Shown here in pieces: positions 49,978-59,455 of a DNA stretch of 64,000 nt. This stretch comes from 66-474 sp040388785 (GTDB lineage Bacteria; Pseudomonadota; Gammaproteobacteria; Xanthomonadales; Rhodanobacteraceae). The notes under the pieces are model-generated. The model saw only the letters and a program-made list of their open reading frames with translations. It ran no database searches and was not told the DNA's origin. The translations under genes were made by a program, and so were the position numbers. The first letter of the stretch is position 1. Each line of letters starts with the position of its first letter. The DNA is taken from assembly GCA_040388785.1 (NCBI GenBank), contig JAZKBD010000015.1, forward strand, positions 3,561 through 67,560. Reading direction: 5' to 3'.

Positions 49978-52125
49978 ATGCACAAGCATCTTCTGACACC
50001 GATCGCGCTGGCTGTTGGCGCGGCGCTCGCCGTTTCCGGCTGCAGCAACAACGCGTCCAACCAGGCGTCATCGGCGCCCGCGGCATCGGCGTCCGCGCCC
50101 GCTCCGGCGCACACCGCCGCGGCACCGGCGCCGGCTTCGACGGTGGCGATCCCGGCCGACCAGCCGATCGCGTTCACGCTGGATGACCAGTACAACCCCT
50201 GCAATGATTTCGACCAGTACGTCAACTCGAAGTGGAACACGGCCAATCCGATCCCGGCCGACCAGACGCGCTGGGGCGCGTTCGGCATCCTGCACGAGAA
50301 GAGCCTTCTGCAGCAGAAGCAGCTCCTTGAAACCGCCGCGAACGACGCGAAGAACAAGAGCGGCAGCGCGCTGGAACAGAAGCTCGGCAACCTCTACGAC
50401 GCCGGCATGGACAGCGCCGCGATCGACAAGCTGGGCTACGATCCGATCAAGCCGCAGCTGACCGCGATCGATGGCCTGAAGACGCCGTCCGACATCGCCG
50501 ACTTCATCAATACCAGCTTCAACAACGGCGACAGCTACATCTTCAACTTCGGCTCCGGCGCGGATTTCAAGGACGCCACCAGGCAGATCGGCTACGTGTT
50601 CCAGGACGGCCTGGGCCTGCCGACGCGCGACTACTACCTGTCGCCGAAGTACAAGGACATCCGCGACGCCTACGTGAAGTACATCGCCAAGTCGCTGACG
50701 CTGGCCGGCACGCCGGACGCCGACGCGCAGAAACAGGCGGACGCGGTGATGAAGTTCGAAACCGAATTGGCCAAGGCCTCGCTGGCGCCCGTCGAACTGC
50801 GCAACCTCGACAACGAATACCACTTTGTCACCGTCGCCGAAGCCGACAAGATCACGCCGCACTTCAACTGGGAGACGTTCTTCAAGACCCAGGGCGTCGA
50901 CGTGGGCAAGGGCTTCTCGCTGTCGCAGCCGAAGTTCATGGCCGAGTTCGACAAGCTGCTGGCGACCGCGCCGGCTTCGCAGTGGCAGGCGTACCTGAAG
51001 TTCCACCTGATCAACAGCGCCTCGCCGGCGCTGAGCCAGGCCTTCCAGGACAACCAGTTCGACTTCTACGGCAAGACGCTCGGCGGCCAGCCGCAGCAGA
51101 AGGATCGCTGGAAACGCGTGGTCGGTTCGGTCAACGGCGCAATTGGCATGGGCCTCGGCGAACTGTACGTCGCCAGGTATTTCCCGCCGGAAGCCAAGCA
51201 GCGCGCCGAGAAATTGGTCTCCAACGTGCGCGCGGCGCTCAAGGAACACATCGAGAACCTCGACTGGATGAGCGCGGAAACCAAGAAGAAGGCACTCGAC
51301 AAGTGGGCACTGTTCCTGCCGAAGATCGGTTATCCCGACAAGGGCGAGTGGCGCGACTGGTCGGGCCTGACGATCCAGCCGGGCCAGTGGTTCGCCAACC
51401 TCGAGGCGGCCGGCAAGTACAACTACCACTACGACATCGGCAAGATCGGCAAGCCGACGGACCGCAAGGAATGGGGCATGACGCCGCAGACGATCAATGC
51501 GTACTACGACCCGTCCACCAACACCATCAACTTCCCGGCCGCGATCCTGCAGCCGCCGTTCTTCTATGCCAAGGGCGACGATGCCGTGAACTACGGCGGC
51601 ATCGGCTTCGTGATCGGCCACGAATCCAGCCACGGCTTCGACGACCAGGGCAGCCAGTTCGATGGCCACGGCAACCGCGTGAATTGGTGGACGCCGCAGG
51701 ACAAGAAGGCGTTCGACGCCCGCGCCGACGCGCTGGTCAAGCAGTACGACAGCTACGCGCCGATTCCGGGCAAGCCGGACCTGCACGTCAACGGCAAGCT
51801 GACGCTTGGCGAGGACATTGGCGACCTGGGCGGGCTCAACGTCGCCTACACGGCACTGCAAACGGCGCTGAAGGCCAACCCGCAGGAAGCCGACGCGAAG
51901 ATCGATGGCATGACCGAAGACCAGCGCTTCTTCCTGAGCTCGGCCCGCGTGTGGGAAGGCACGTCGCGCGACAAGACCGCGGAGTTGTACTTGAACATCG
52001 ATCCGCACGCGCCCGCGAAGATCCGCGCCTTCGCGACCGCCGCCAACATGCCGCAGTTCGCGCAGGCGTTCCAGTGCAAGCCGGGTGACAAGATGGATCG
52101 TTCGAATCCAGTCAAGATCTGGTAA
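49978..52125 (+). CDS. pepO: M13 family metallopeptidase (PepO/neprilysin-like) lipoprotein
   Basis: A 715-residue exported zinc peptidase. The signal ends with a lipobox (AVSGC, Cys at residue 22) and an Ala/Pro/Ser linker follows. The M13 N-terminal motif YNPCNDFDQYVNSKW is present, then the substrate-binding INAYYDPSTNTINFPAAILQPPFF, the zinc site IGHESSHGFDDQG (HExxH), and the third zinc ligand region GEDIGDLGGL. The end FQCKPGDKM(D)RSNPVKIW is typical. It probably degrades oligopeptides at the outer membrane or in the periplasm. Confidence 0.96.
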   Translation: MHKHLLTPIALAVGAALAVSGCSNNASNQASSAPAASASAPAPAHTAAAPAPASTVAIPADQPIAFTLDDQYNPCNDFDQYVNSKWNTANPIPADQTRWGAFGILHEKSLLQQKQLLETAANDAKNKSGSALEQKLGNLYDAGMDSAAIDKLGYDPIKPQLTAIDGLKTPSDIADFINTSFNNGDSYIFNFGSGADFKDATRQIGYVFQDGLGLPTRDYYLSPKYKDIRDAYVKYIAKSLTLAGTPDADAQKQADAVMKFETELAKASLAPVELRNLDNEYHFVTVAEADKITPHFNWETFFKTQGVDVGKGFSLSQPKFMAEFDKLLATAPASQWQAYLKFHLINSASPALSQAFQDNQFDFYGKTLGGQPQQKDRWKRVVGSVNGAIGMGLGELYVARYFPPEAKQRAEKLVSNVRAALKEHIENLDWMSAETKKKALDKWALFLPKIGYPDKGEWRDWSGLTIQPGQWFANLEAAGKYNYHYDIGKIGKPTDRKEWGMTPQTINAYYDPSTNTINFPAAILQPPFFYAKGDDAVNYGGIGFVIGHESSHGFDDQGSQFDGHGNRVNWWTPQDKKAFDARADALVKQYDSYAPIPGKPDLHVNGKLTLGEDIGDLGGLNVAYTALQTALKANPQEADAKIDGMTEDQRFFLSSARVWEGTSRDKTAELYLNIDPHAPAKIRAFATAANMPQFAQAFQCKPGDKMDRSNPVKIW

Positions 52126-52152
52126 TCACGCGTCACACGTTCTACCTTTCGA

Positions 52153-52181
52153 GCGCCGCACCTCGTGCGGCGCTTTTTTTT
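52153..52181 (+). terminator. Intrinsic terminator of pepO
   Basis: A perfect 9-bp stem GCGCCGCAC/GTGCGGCGC with the 3-nt loop CTC, followed by eight T, 27 nt after the pepO stop. Confidence 0.94.
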
Positions 52182-52241
52182 GCGCGTCCCGATGCCACCG
52201 CGCACGCCACCGAATGCGCGGCGCCATCCATTTGAGATAGT

Positions 52242-52262
52242 TATTGCGAATCGTTCGCATTT
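52242..52262 (+). promoter_or_regulatory. Putative Fur box upstream of the TonB receptor
   Basis: TGCGAA-TCG-TTCGCA (52245-52259) within TATTGCGAATCGTTCGCATTTGC resembles proteobacterial Fur sites. Its position 154 nt before a siderophore receptor followed by a PKHD hydroxylase is as expected for iron-repressed genes. The rest of the 290-nt gap up to the receptor start shows no gene. Confidence 0.65.
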
Positions 52263-52415
52263 GCCTTAGTATCGCCCACGCAGCCGGCCCGCGAATGCAC
52301 GCTCGACGCGGTCCACGACAACAACAAGGCAAACGCGCGCTTCGATGGGGTCGCGCATTCCGCCGGACAAGCCATCTGGCCAGCGGGTCGCCACGACAAC
52401 AAGGTCCGCACGTCC

Positions 52416-54758
52416 ATGCAAGGCATCAAGCGTCGCAAGCACCGTTCCTGCCGCAACGGCTCCTGCCCTCTCGCCTTGTCCACCCTGATGACCGGCATCG
52501 CGCTCGGCCTGCCCGCGCTGGCATCCGGTACGCCCGCCTCGCCTGACGGCACGGGCGCGCCGACGCAACTGCCCACCATCACCGTCACCGGCAAACGCGT
52601 CGCCTACAAGATCGACGCGGTGCAATCACCCAAATTCACACAGCCGCTGCTGGACACGCCGCAGACCATCAACGTGATCGGCAAGCAGATCATCCAGCAG
52701 CAAGCCGCGACCACGCTGACGGAAACGTTGCGCAACAGCCCCGGGGTCGGCACCTTCTTCGTCGGCGAAAACGGCAGCACTTCGACCGGCGACGCGGTCT
52801 ACATGCGCGGCTTCGATGCGTCAGGCAGCATCTTCGTCGACGGCGTGCGCGATCTCGGTTCGATCTCGCGCGACGTGTTCGACACCGAACAGGTTGAAGT
52901 GGTCAAGGGCCCCGACGGCACCGTGTACGGCCGCACCACGCCGACCGGCGCAATCAACATGGTCAGCAAGCAGCCGTTGCTGGACAATCACGCATCGACG
53001 ACGCTCGGCTACGGCAGCTGGAACCAGAAGCGCGGCACCGCCGACTGGAACCTGGCGATCGGCGAACACGCGGCGTTCCGCCTCAACGTGATGGACCAGG
53101 CCAGCGGCGTTCCCGGACGCGACGACGTGAAAAACGATCGCTGGGGTATCGCGCCGTCACTCGCGTTCGGACTCGGTACGCCGACCACCGTGTACCTCGA
53201 TTTCCTGCACATCGCCCAGGACAATGTGCCCGACGGCGGCGTGCCGACTATCGGGTTGCCGGGCTATTCGTCGCCCGACCCGACGCGCCCGTTCCTTTCC
53301 GACGCACCACGCGTCGATCCGTCCAACTTCTACGGCACCGCCGCCGATCACGACCACATCAAGTCCGACATGGCGACGCTGATCGTGCAGCACGATGTTT
53401 CAGACAACGCGGCGCTGCACGACACGCTGCGCTGGGGCCGCACTCGGGAAAAGTATCTGCTGACCTCGTTCATGGGCAGCGCGGCCAACCTGCTGACACC
53501 CGATCCGCTGGATCCCTCCACGTGGACCATCGCGCGCAGCAATCCGAACTTCAAGGACCAGACCAATCGCATCCTCACCAACCAGCTCAACTTGACCGTC
53601 AACTTCAATACCGGCGACGTCGTGCACGACCTCAGTGCCGGCATCGAATTGACGCGCGAGGAACTCGGCACCGGCGCTTACGCCGCGCTGGACGGCAGCG
53701 CCTGGACGCCCGCGAACCTGTACCACCCGGATCCCGACACCGCGACCGGACTCATCACCGGCGACAACGGCACCTGGAGCCGCGCGCATACCGACACTGC
53801 CGGCGTATATGCCTTCGACACGATGAAGTTCGGCGAACGCTGGATGCTCGTGGCGGGTGGCCGGCTCGATCACTACAGCACCGACTTCGAAAGCGTCGTC
53901 GCTTGCGGTGGCCGCAGCACGCCGGCCTGCGGCAACCTGCCGACCGCCACACCGGTCCCCGGCCTGAATGCGGACAAGGGTGGCAATCTGGTGAGCTACA
54001 AGGTGGGCATGGTTTACAAGCCCGCCGCCAACGGCAGCGTGTACGCCAACTTCGCGACGGGCGCCGAACCGCCCGGCGGCAACAGCCTCGCATTCAATGC
54101 CTCGGCGAGCAGCGCGGACAATCCGATCTTCGAGCCGCAGAAAGCACGCACGCTGGAACTCGGCACGAAATGGAACGTGCTCGACGACCAGTTGCGCTTG
54201 ACGGCCGCCTTGTTCCGCACCGTCGTCAGCGACCTCGTCGCAGAGGATCCCGTGGACCTGCAGTACTACCAGATCGGCCGCGAACGCGTGCAGGGAATCG
54301 AGTTGGGCGCCATCGGGCAGATCACCGCGCGCTGGGCCATCAGCGCCGGCTACACCGTGATGAACACGCACGCGGACGGCGGCATCGTCAGCAACGCCAC
54401 CACGTCGTCCGCACCCGCGACCAATGGTTCCGGCGCGCTGGCCTACACGCCGCGAAGTTCGTTCACGGCATGGAGCACCTGGCGCCTGCCGCGCCACGTC
54501 ACGCTCGGCGCCGGCGCGCGCTATTCGGGCGAGATGCAGCGCGGCCACGACGGCGCCATCGGCACGCCGGCCTTCACCGACGCCTGCTGGGTGTTCGACG
54601 CGATGGCCAGCTACGACATCAACCGCCACGCGTCGCTGCAACTCAACGTCTACAATCTGTTCGACAAGGATTACGTGGCCGCGATCAACAAGAGCGGCTA
54701 CCGCTACACGCCCGGCGCGCCACGCTCCGGCATGCTCACGCTGAACATCAAGTACTGA
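52416..54758 (+). CDS. TonB-dependent catecholate-siderophore receptor (Fiu-like)
   Basis: A 780-residue outer-membrane receptor. A signal region (LALSTLMTGIALGLPALASG) is followed by a TonB box (TITVTGK) and the plug domain (LLDTPQTINVIGKQIIQQQAATTLTETLRNSPGV, then MRGFDASGSIFVDGVRD). The 22-strand barrel follows, ending NVYNLFDKDYV and a terminal tyrosine. Its downstream partner is a PKHD hydroxylase, the same pairing as fiu-ybiX or piuA-piuC, supporting transport of a catecholate-type iron chelate. A Fur-like site precedes it. Confidence 0.93.
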   Translation: MQGIKRRKHRSCRNGSCPLALSTLMTGIALGLPALASGTPASPDGTGAPTQLPTITVTGKRVAYKIDAVQSPKFTQPLLDTPQTINVIGKQIIQQQAATTLTETLRNSPGVGTFFVGENGSTSTGDAVYMRGFDASGSIFVDGVRDLGSISRDVFDTEQVEVVKGPDGTVYGRTTPTGAINMVSKQPLLDNHASTTLGYGSWNQKRGTADWNLAIGEHAAFRLNVMDQASGVPGRDDVKNDRWGIAPSLAFGLGTPTTVYLDFLHIAQDNVPDGGVPTIGLPGYSSPDPTRPFLSDAPRVDPSNFYGTAADHDHIKSDMATLIVQHDVSDNAALHDTLRWGRTREKYLLTSFMGSAANLLTPDPLDPSTWTIARSNPNFKDQTNRILTNQLNLTVNFNTGDVVHDLSAGIELTREELGTGAYAALDGSAWTPANLYHPDPDTATGLITGDNGTWSRAHTDTAGVYAFDTMKFGERWMLVAGGRLDHYSTDFESVVACGGRSTPACGNLPTATPVPGLNADKGGNLVSYKVGMVYKPAANGSVYANFATGAEPPGGNSLAFNASASSADNPIFEPQKARTLELGTKWNVLDDQLRLTAALFRTVVSDLVAEDPVDLQYYQIGRERVQGIELGAIGQITARWAISAGYTVMNTHADGGIVSNATTSSAPATNGSGALAYTPRSSFTAWSTWRLPRHVTLGAGARYSGEMQRGHDGAIGTPAFTDACWVFDAMASYDINRHASLQLNVYNLFDKDYVAAINKSGYRYTPGAPRSGMLTLNIKY

Positions 54759-54765
54759 GCGATCG

Positions 54766-55443
54766 ATGCTTCTGCACATCGAAAACGTACTGGATGCTGC
54801 GACGATCGCGCGCATCCGCGCGAAGCTGGATGCCGCGGAGTGGATCGACGGCCGCGAGACGGTCGGTCCGCAAGGCGCGCAGGTCAAGCGCAACCAGCAG
54901 TTGCCGGATGCGTCGCCGCTGCGAACGGAACTGGGCCGCGAAGTGCTGGCCGCGTGCGCGCGCCATCCGCAATTCCATGCCGCCACGCTGCCGGTGAAAA
55001 TCCTGCCACCACGGTTCAACCGCTACAGCGGCGGCGGCACCTACGGCGCGCACGTCGACGGCGCGGTGATGGCATTGGCGGACGGCGACCAGTTGCGCAG
55101 CGACATCGCCTGCACGGTGTTCCTTGCCGATCCCGAAAGCTACGACGGCGGCGAACTGATCGTCGACGACACCTACGGCGAGCACGAGGTGAAATTGCCG
55201 GCGGGCGACGCGATCGTGTATACGGCCGGCAGCCTGCACCGGGTCGAAGCCGTGACGCGCGGCACTCGCGTGGCCGCGTTCTTCTGGATCCAGAGCCTGG
55301 TCCGCGATGACGCGCAACGCCGCACATTGCTGCAGCTCGACACCGCGATCCGCCAACTCACTAACGGCGGCGCAGATGCGGATGCGATCAGGCAGCTCAC
55401 CGGCGTCTATCACAATTTATTGCGCCAGTGGGCGGAAACGTAA
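54766..55443 (+). CDS. piuC: PKHD-type Fe(II)/2-oxoglutarate hydroxylase (PiuC/YbiX)
   Basis: A 225-residue dioxygenase. The metal ligands appear as HVDGA (HxD) and the distal His in TAGSLHRVEAVTRGTRVAAFFWIQS, whose arginine binds 2-oxoglutarate. The start LLHIENVLDAATIARIR and RFNRYSGGGTYGAHVD are characteristic. The physiological substrate of PiuC is not established; deletion affects siderophore-drug susceptibility in relatives. It starts 7 nt after the receptor stop, so the two genes form an operon. Confidence 0.94.
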   Translation: MLLHIENVLDAATIARIRAKLDAAEWIDGRETVGPQGAQVKRNQQLPDASPLRTELGREVLAACARHPQFHAATLPVKILPPRFNRYSGGGTYGAHVDGAVMALADGDQLRSDIACTVFLADPESYDGGELIVDDTYGEHEVKLPAGDAIVYTAGSLHRVEAVTRGTRVAAFFWIQSLVRDDAQRRTLLQLDTAIRQLTNGGADADAIRQLTGVYHNLLRQWAET

Positions 55444-55444
55444 T

Positions 55445-55534
55445 TGGTGCGATCATCCCTGATCGCCGCGCACCAAATGGACAAACCAGCCGGAAGCTTT
55501 TCGGTCACAAGGTCCAGAACGGCCATCCATGGCC
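55445..55534. repeat. Two A-TCC(N)-T hairpins after piuC
   Basis: The first is 55445-55476: outer stem TTGGTGCG/CGCACCAA with inner GATCA-TCCC-TGATC. The second is 55521-55534: GGCCA-TCCA-TGGCC. The first begins 2 nt after the piuC stop and could end that transcript. A GATAAT at 55588-55593 is a candidate -10 box for rapA. Confidence 0.65.
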
Positions 55535-55622
55535 TGACTTTTCACGAAAGCGGGCACATCCGCCGGGCACGCGACGGCATGGCGCGCGATAATACGCAGC
55601 TTTCACCAATGGCAAAGCTGCG

Positions 55623-58275
55623 ATGAACTACATCCCGGGCCAACGCTGGGTTTCCGAAGCGGAACCCGAACTCGGCCTGGGGACGGTCCTGCGTTGCGAC
55701 GAACGCGCGCTGCAGGTGCTGTTCGCCAAGTCGGGCGTGGTGCGCAACTACTCGGCCGTGGGCGCTCCGCTCGCACGCGCGAGCTTCCGCGTGGGCCAGC
55801 GCATCGCGGGGCGCGGCATCTCGTTCGTGGTCGAGCGCATCGACCTGCGCGACGGCCTGTTGGTGTATTCAGGCGAAAAGCGCGAACTCGGCGAAGGCCA
55901 GCTCGACGACGAGCAATCGCTGTCGCAGGCCGATGCACGCCTGATGTCGGCACGCGTGGACAAACCGCACCTTTACGAATTGCGCAAACAGGCCCTGCTC
56001 GCGCACGCGGCCGCGCGCCGCTCCGCCGCGTGGGGCATCCTTTCCGCGCGCATCGACTTGCTGCCGCACCAACTTGGCGTGGTCGCGGCTTGCATGGAAC
56101 GCGAGCACCCGCGTGCGTTGCTGGCGGACGAAGCGGGCCTCGGCAAGACCATCGAAGCCGGCATGCTGATCGCGCGCATGCTGGCCACCGGCCGTGCCAC
56201 GCGCGTGCTGATCGTGTTGCCCGATGCATTGCTGGTGCAGTGGTTCGTCGAAATGCGCCGGCGCTTCCAGCTTGCCTTCGCGATCATCGATGAAGAACGT
56301 TGCACCGCGACGGAAGCGGCCGATCCCGGACACAATCCGTTCCTCGACGATCAGCTTGCGATCGTTTCGCTCGCGTGGCTCACGCGCGAAAGCGCACGGC
56401 GCGAGCAGGCGCTGGCCGCAGGTTGGGACATGCTGGTGGTGGACGAAGCGCATCATCTCGAATGGACGCCCGAAAACCCGAGCCCGGAATATCTCGCGAT
56501 CGAAGCGCTGGCCGCTGCGACACCCAGCGTGGTGCTGCTGACCGCCACGCCGGAACAGCTCGGCCGCCGCGCGCATTTCGCGCGCCTGCGCCTGCTCGAT
56601 CCGGCGCGCTTCAACGATCTCGATCGTTACCTCGCGCAAGCCGGTGACTACGCCGCGCTCTCGCCGATCGCCGAGCGCATCGCCGATGCAGCCCCGCTGG
56701 ATGCGCGCGAACGCGAAGCACTCTGCAATCAGTTTCCCCATGATCCGGCGTTGCATGCGCTGGTGGCCGCTTATCCGGACCACGCCGAGGCTTTGCTCAT
56801 CGCGCTGATCGACCGCCACGGCACCGGCCGCGTGATGTACCGCAACCGCCGCGCCGCGGTGGGTGGCTTTCCGGAACGCGTGCTCGCGGCGGAAGAGATC
56901 GGTCCGGACATCGGCGAAGCCGAACGCGACCGCCTGCTCGCGGAATTCGAGGACGACATGCACGGCACCGCAGCGCGCGCGTTCGACTACGGCGCCGATT
57001 TGCGGCGTGCCGAAGGTGAACACGATGGACNNNNNNNNNNGCGACCGTGCGGCCGCCTGGTTCGCGCAGCCCGATGGTGCGCGCCTGTTGCTGTGCTCGG
57101 AAATCGGCTCGGAGGGCCGCAACTTCCAGTTCGCGCACCGGCTGGTGCTGTGGGATTTGCCGCTCGATCCCGACCTGATCGAACAACGCATCGGCCGGCT
57201 CGACCGCATCGGCCAGCGCCACGCGATCGTCCTGCACGTGCCGTCGATCCCCGGCAGCGCGCAGGAAGCGCTGCTGCGCTGGCACGCCGACGGCACGCGC
57301 GTGCTGCGCGAATGCCCGGCCGACGGGCGCGAACTGCTGCGCAGGTTCGGCGCGGAANNNNNNNNNNCGCTGGTCGCCGCGACCGCGAGCGCCCACGCGG
57401 AACTTTCGGAAGCGATCCGCGCCGGGCGCGATCGCCTGCTCGAATTGGCCGCGCAACACGCCGGCGGCGCGCCGCTGCTCGCCGCGATGCGTGACGCCGA
57501 CGGCGACGAAGCCAGCCACGCCCTGATGCAGGAATGCTTCGAACCGTTCGGCGTGCACGCCGAGGACCTCGGCGATGGCAGCACCCTGCTGGATCCGGAA
57601 TTCCTTTCCACCGATGCGCTGGCCGGCTTCACCGATGGCCCGCGTCGCGTCACCTTCGATCGTGCGCTGGCGCTGGCGCGCGAGGAACTCGACCTGCTGC
57701 GCATGGATCATCCGCTGGTCGCGGGCGCCGTCGACCTGCTGCTGACCGGCGAATCCGGCAACGCCGCATTCCTGGTCGATCCCGCGCTGCCCGCGCGCAG
57801 CGTGTTGCTGGAAGCCGTGTACCTGGTGGAATGCGTCGCCGACGTGAAGCTCGACACGCCGCGACACCTGCCGCCCACGCCATTGCTGGTGTGTGTCGAT
57901 TCACGCCTCGCCGCGCGCGACTACGCACCTTCCGCACCATCGTTGCTGCGCGCGCGCGAACGCGCGCTGGACATCTCGCGCTACCGCCGCTACCTCGCGC
58001 AACTGGTACCGCCGATGCTGGAAAAGTCCGACGCGTTGGCGGCCGAGCGGGCCCTCGACATCACCGGCGCAGCCGTGGCACAGGCGCGCGGCGCGCTCGA
58101 TGCGCGCGTGCAGCGCCTGCACGCGCTGGCCGCGATCAACGCCTCGGTGACCGCGGAAGAAATCGCGCAGGCGGAAGCGGCCCGCGACGCGACGCTCGCC
58201 GCACTGGCCAGGGCGCGCCCGCGCCTCGACGCGGTGCGGATGGCCGTCAGCCCGGATTTCCTGGCGTTGCGCTGA
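55623..58275 (+). CDS. rapA: RNA polymerase-associated ATPase RapA (two assembly gaps)
   Basis: RapA (HepA) is a Swi2/Snf2-type ATPase that binds RNA polymerase and recycles it after transcription. The N-terminal Tudor-like part begins YIPGQRWVSEAEPELGLGTV. ATPase motifs follow: LPHQLGVV, LLADEAGLGKTIEAGML (Walker A), VVDEAHH (DEAH box) and LLTATPEQ. After the first gap (57031-57040) come LLLCSEIGSEGRNFQFAHRLVLWDLPLDPDLIEQRIGRLDRIGQ (motifs V-VI), and after the second gap (57358-57367) the C-terminal RapA-specific domain. Between DYGADLRRAEGEHDG and DRAAAWFA some 60 residues of helicase motif IV region are missing; the frame changes there but not at the second gap. Confidence 0.93.
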
Positions 58276-58372
58276 CACCCTCTCGACCATCTCGAAGACG
58301 AGACCCGATCGGGTGTACCTTGCACGCTGGCGATTCAACCCTGAAACCACGTCGAAGAAAGGGGAACGTACC

Positions 58373-58660
58373 GTGTCTTTGCGCTTTGCAATTTGTATGG
58401 CGGCCGTTGCGTTGGCCGGGTGCGGAACAACGTCGTTCGTGATGCCCGCGCATGACGGAGCGTTTTGGGTCACGGGTTCGTCCGCGCACTTGAATGGCGC
58501 CGCGGAGAAGGCCGAACTTGTCGGGCAAGCCGATGCGTATTGCAAGCACCGCGACAAATCTGCCGTCGTGATTGCTTCCAATGAAAGCGATGCCACGGCC
58601 GGCACGCTCGCCGCGCCTGGCAAGCTGGCCCGCGCGACCGTGCAATTTCGCTGCGAGTAG
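58373..58660 (+). CDS. Small hypothetical lipoprotein
   Basis: A 95-residue lipoprotein with GTG start (GGGGAAC site 6-12 nt upstream). The signal peptide ends VALAGC with Cys at residue 17. The mature part has two further cysteines (YCKHRDKSAVV and the last-but-one FRCE), which could form a disulfide in the periplasm. Similar short lipoproteins occur in xanthomonads without a known role. It is convergent with kdpE. Confidence 0.75.
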   Translation: MSLRFAICMAAVALAGCGTTSFVMPAHDGAFWVTGSSAHLNGAAEKAELVGQADAYCKHRDKSAVVIASNESDATAGTLAAPGKLARATVQFRCE

Positions 58661-58753
58661 CGCCTCGCGCCGCCCTCGCGAGCCCAGCGGACGTCCGCTT
58701 TCATTCGGCCAGCGTTTCGGGCGGTCCGCATTCCGAGAGAGCGGGTTTCGCAG

Positions 58754-59455
58754 TCAGTCACCGCGTCCGACAAAGCGATAGCCGACGCCCGGCTCGGTTT
58801 TCAACCAGCGCGGTCGCGCGGGGTCATCGCCAAGTTTTTGCCGCAGCTTGCCGATCACGATTCGCAGGTACTGGCTGTCCTGCACGTGGCTCGCCCCCCA
58901 GATTTCGCGCAGCAACTGCTGCTGGGTGACCACGCGCCCGATGTGGCGAAGCAGCAGGGCGAGCACCGCGTATTCCTTGCGCGTGAGCGAAAGCGGTGAG
59001 CCGTCGAGCGTCACCTCCCGACGCGCGAGATCGATGCCGAGCCGGTCGTCGTCATAGCGCGGCCGCACGGCCTCCGCGCCTGCCACCGCGCGATCGCGCA
59101 GCAACGCGCGCAGGCGTGCCATCAGTTCCTGGATGCCAAACGGCTTGGTGACGTAATCATTGGCGCCGGCATCCAGTGCGCGCACCTTTTCTGTTTCGCC
59201 GCTGCGCACGGACAGCATCAGCACCGGCATCTGGCTCCATTGGCGCAATTCCGACAAGACTTCGTGGCCGTCACGGTCGGGCAGGCCGAGGTCGAGGATC
59301 ACCAGGTCAGGAGCGCCTGTCGCAGCGAGCGCCAGGCCTTCGGCAGCGGTGGCAGCCTGCAGCACTTCGTAGCCTTCCGCGCGCAGCCCGATGTCGAGGA
59401 AGCGCCGGATCTGCGCCTCGTCATCGATCACCAGCACGCGCGGGGCAGCATTCAT
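58754..59455 (-). CDS. kdpE: KdpE response regulator
   Basis: A 233-residue OmpR-type response regulator. The receiver domain has VLVIDDEAQIRRFL, phosphoacceptor Asp in DLVILDLGLPDRDG and the conserved Lys in YVTKPFGIQEL. The C-terminal winged helix includes LSLTRKEYAVLALLL and VGYRFV. It activates kdp expression when K+ is scarce. Its ATG overlaps the kdpD stop by 4 nt. Confidence 0.96.
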   Translation of the reverse strand: MNAAPRVLVIDDEAQIRRFLDIGLRAEGYEVLQAATAAEGLALAATGAPDLVILDLGLPDRDGHEVLSELRQWSQMPVLMLSVRSGETEKVRALDAGANDYVTKPFGIQELMARLRALLRDRAVAGAEAVRPRYDDDRLGIDLARREVTLDGSPLSLTRKEYAVLALLLRHIGRVVTQQQLLREIWGASHVQDSQYLRIVIGKLRQKLGDDPARPRWLKTEPGVGYRFVGRGD

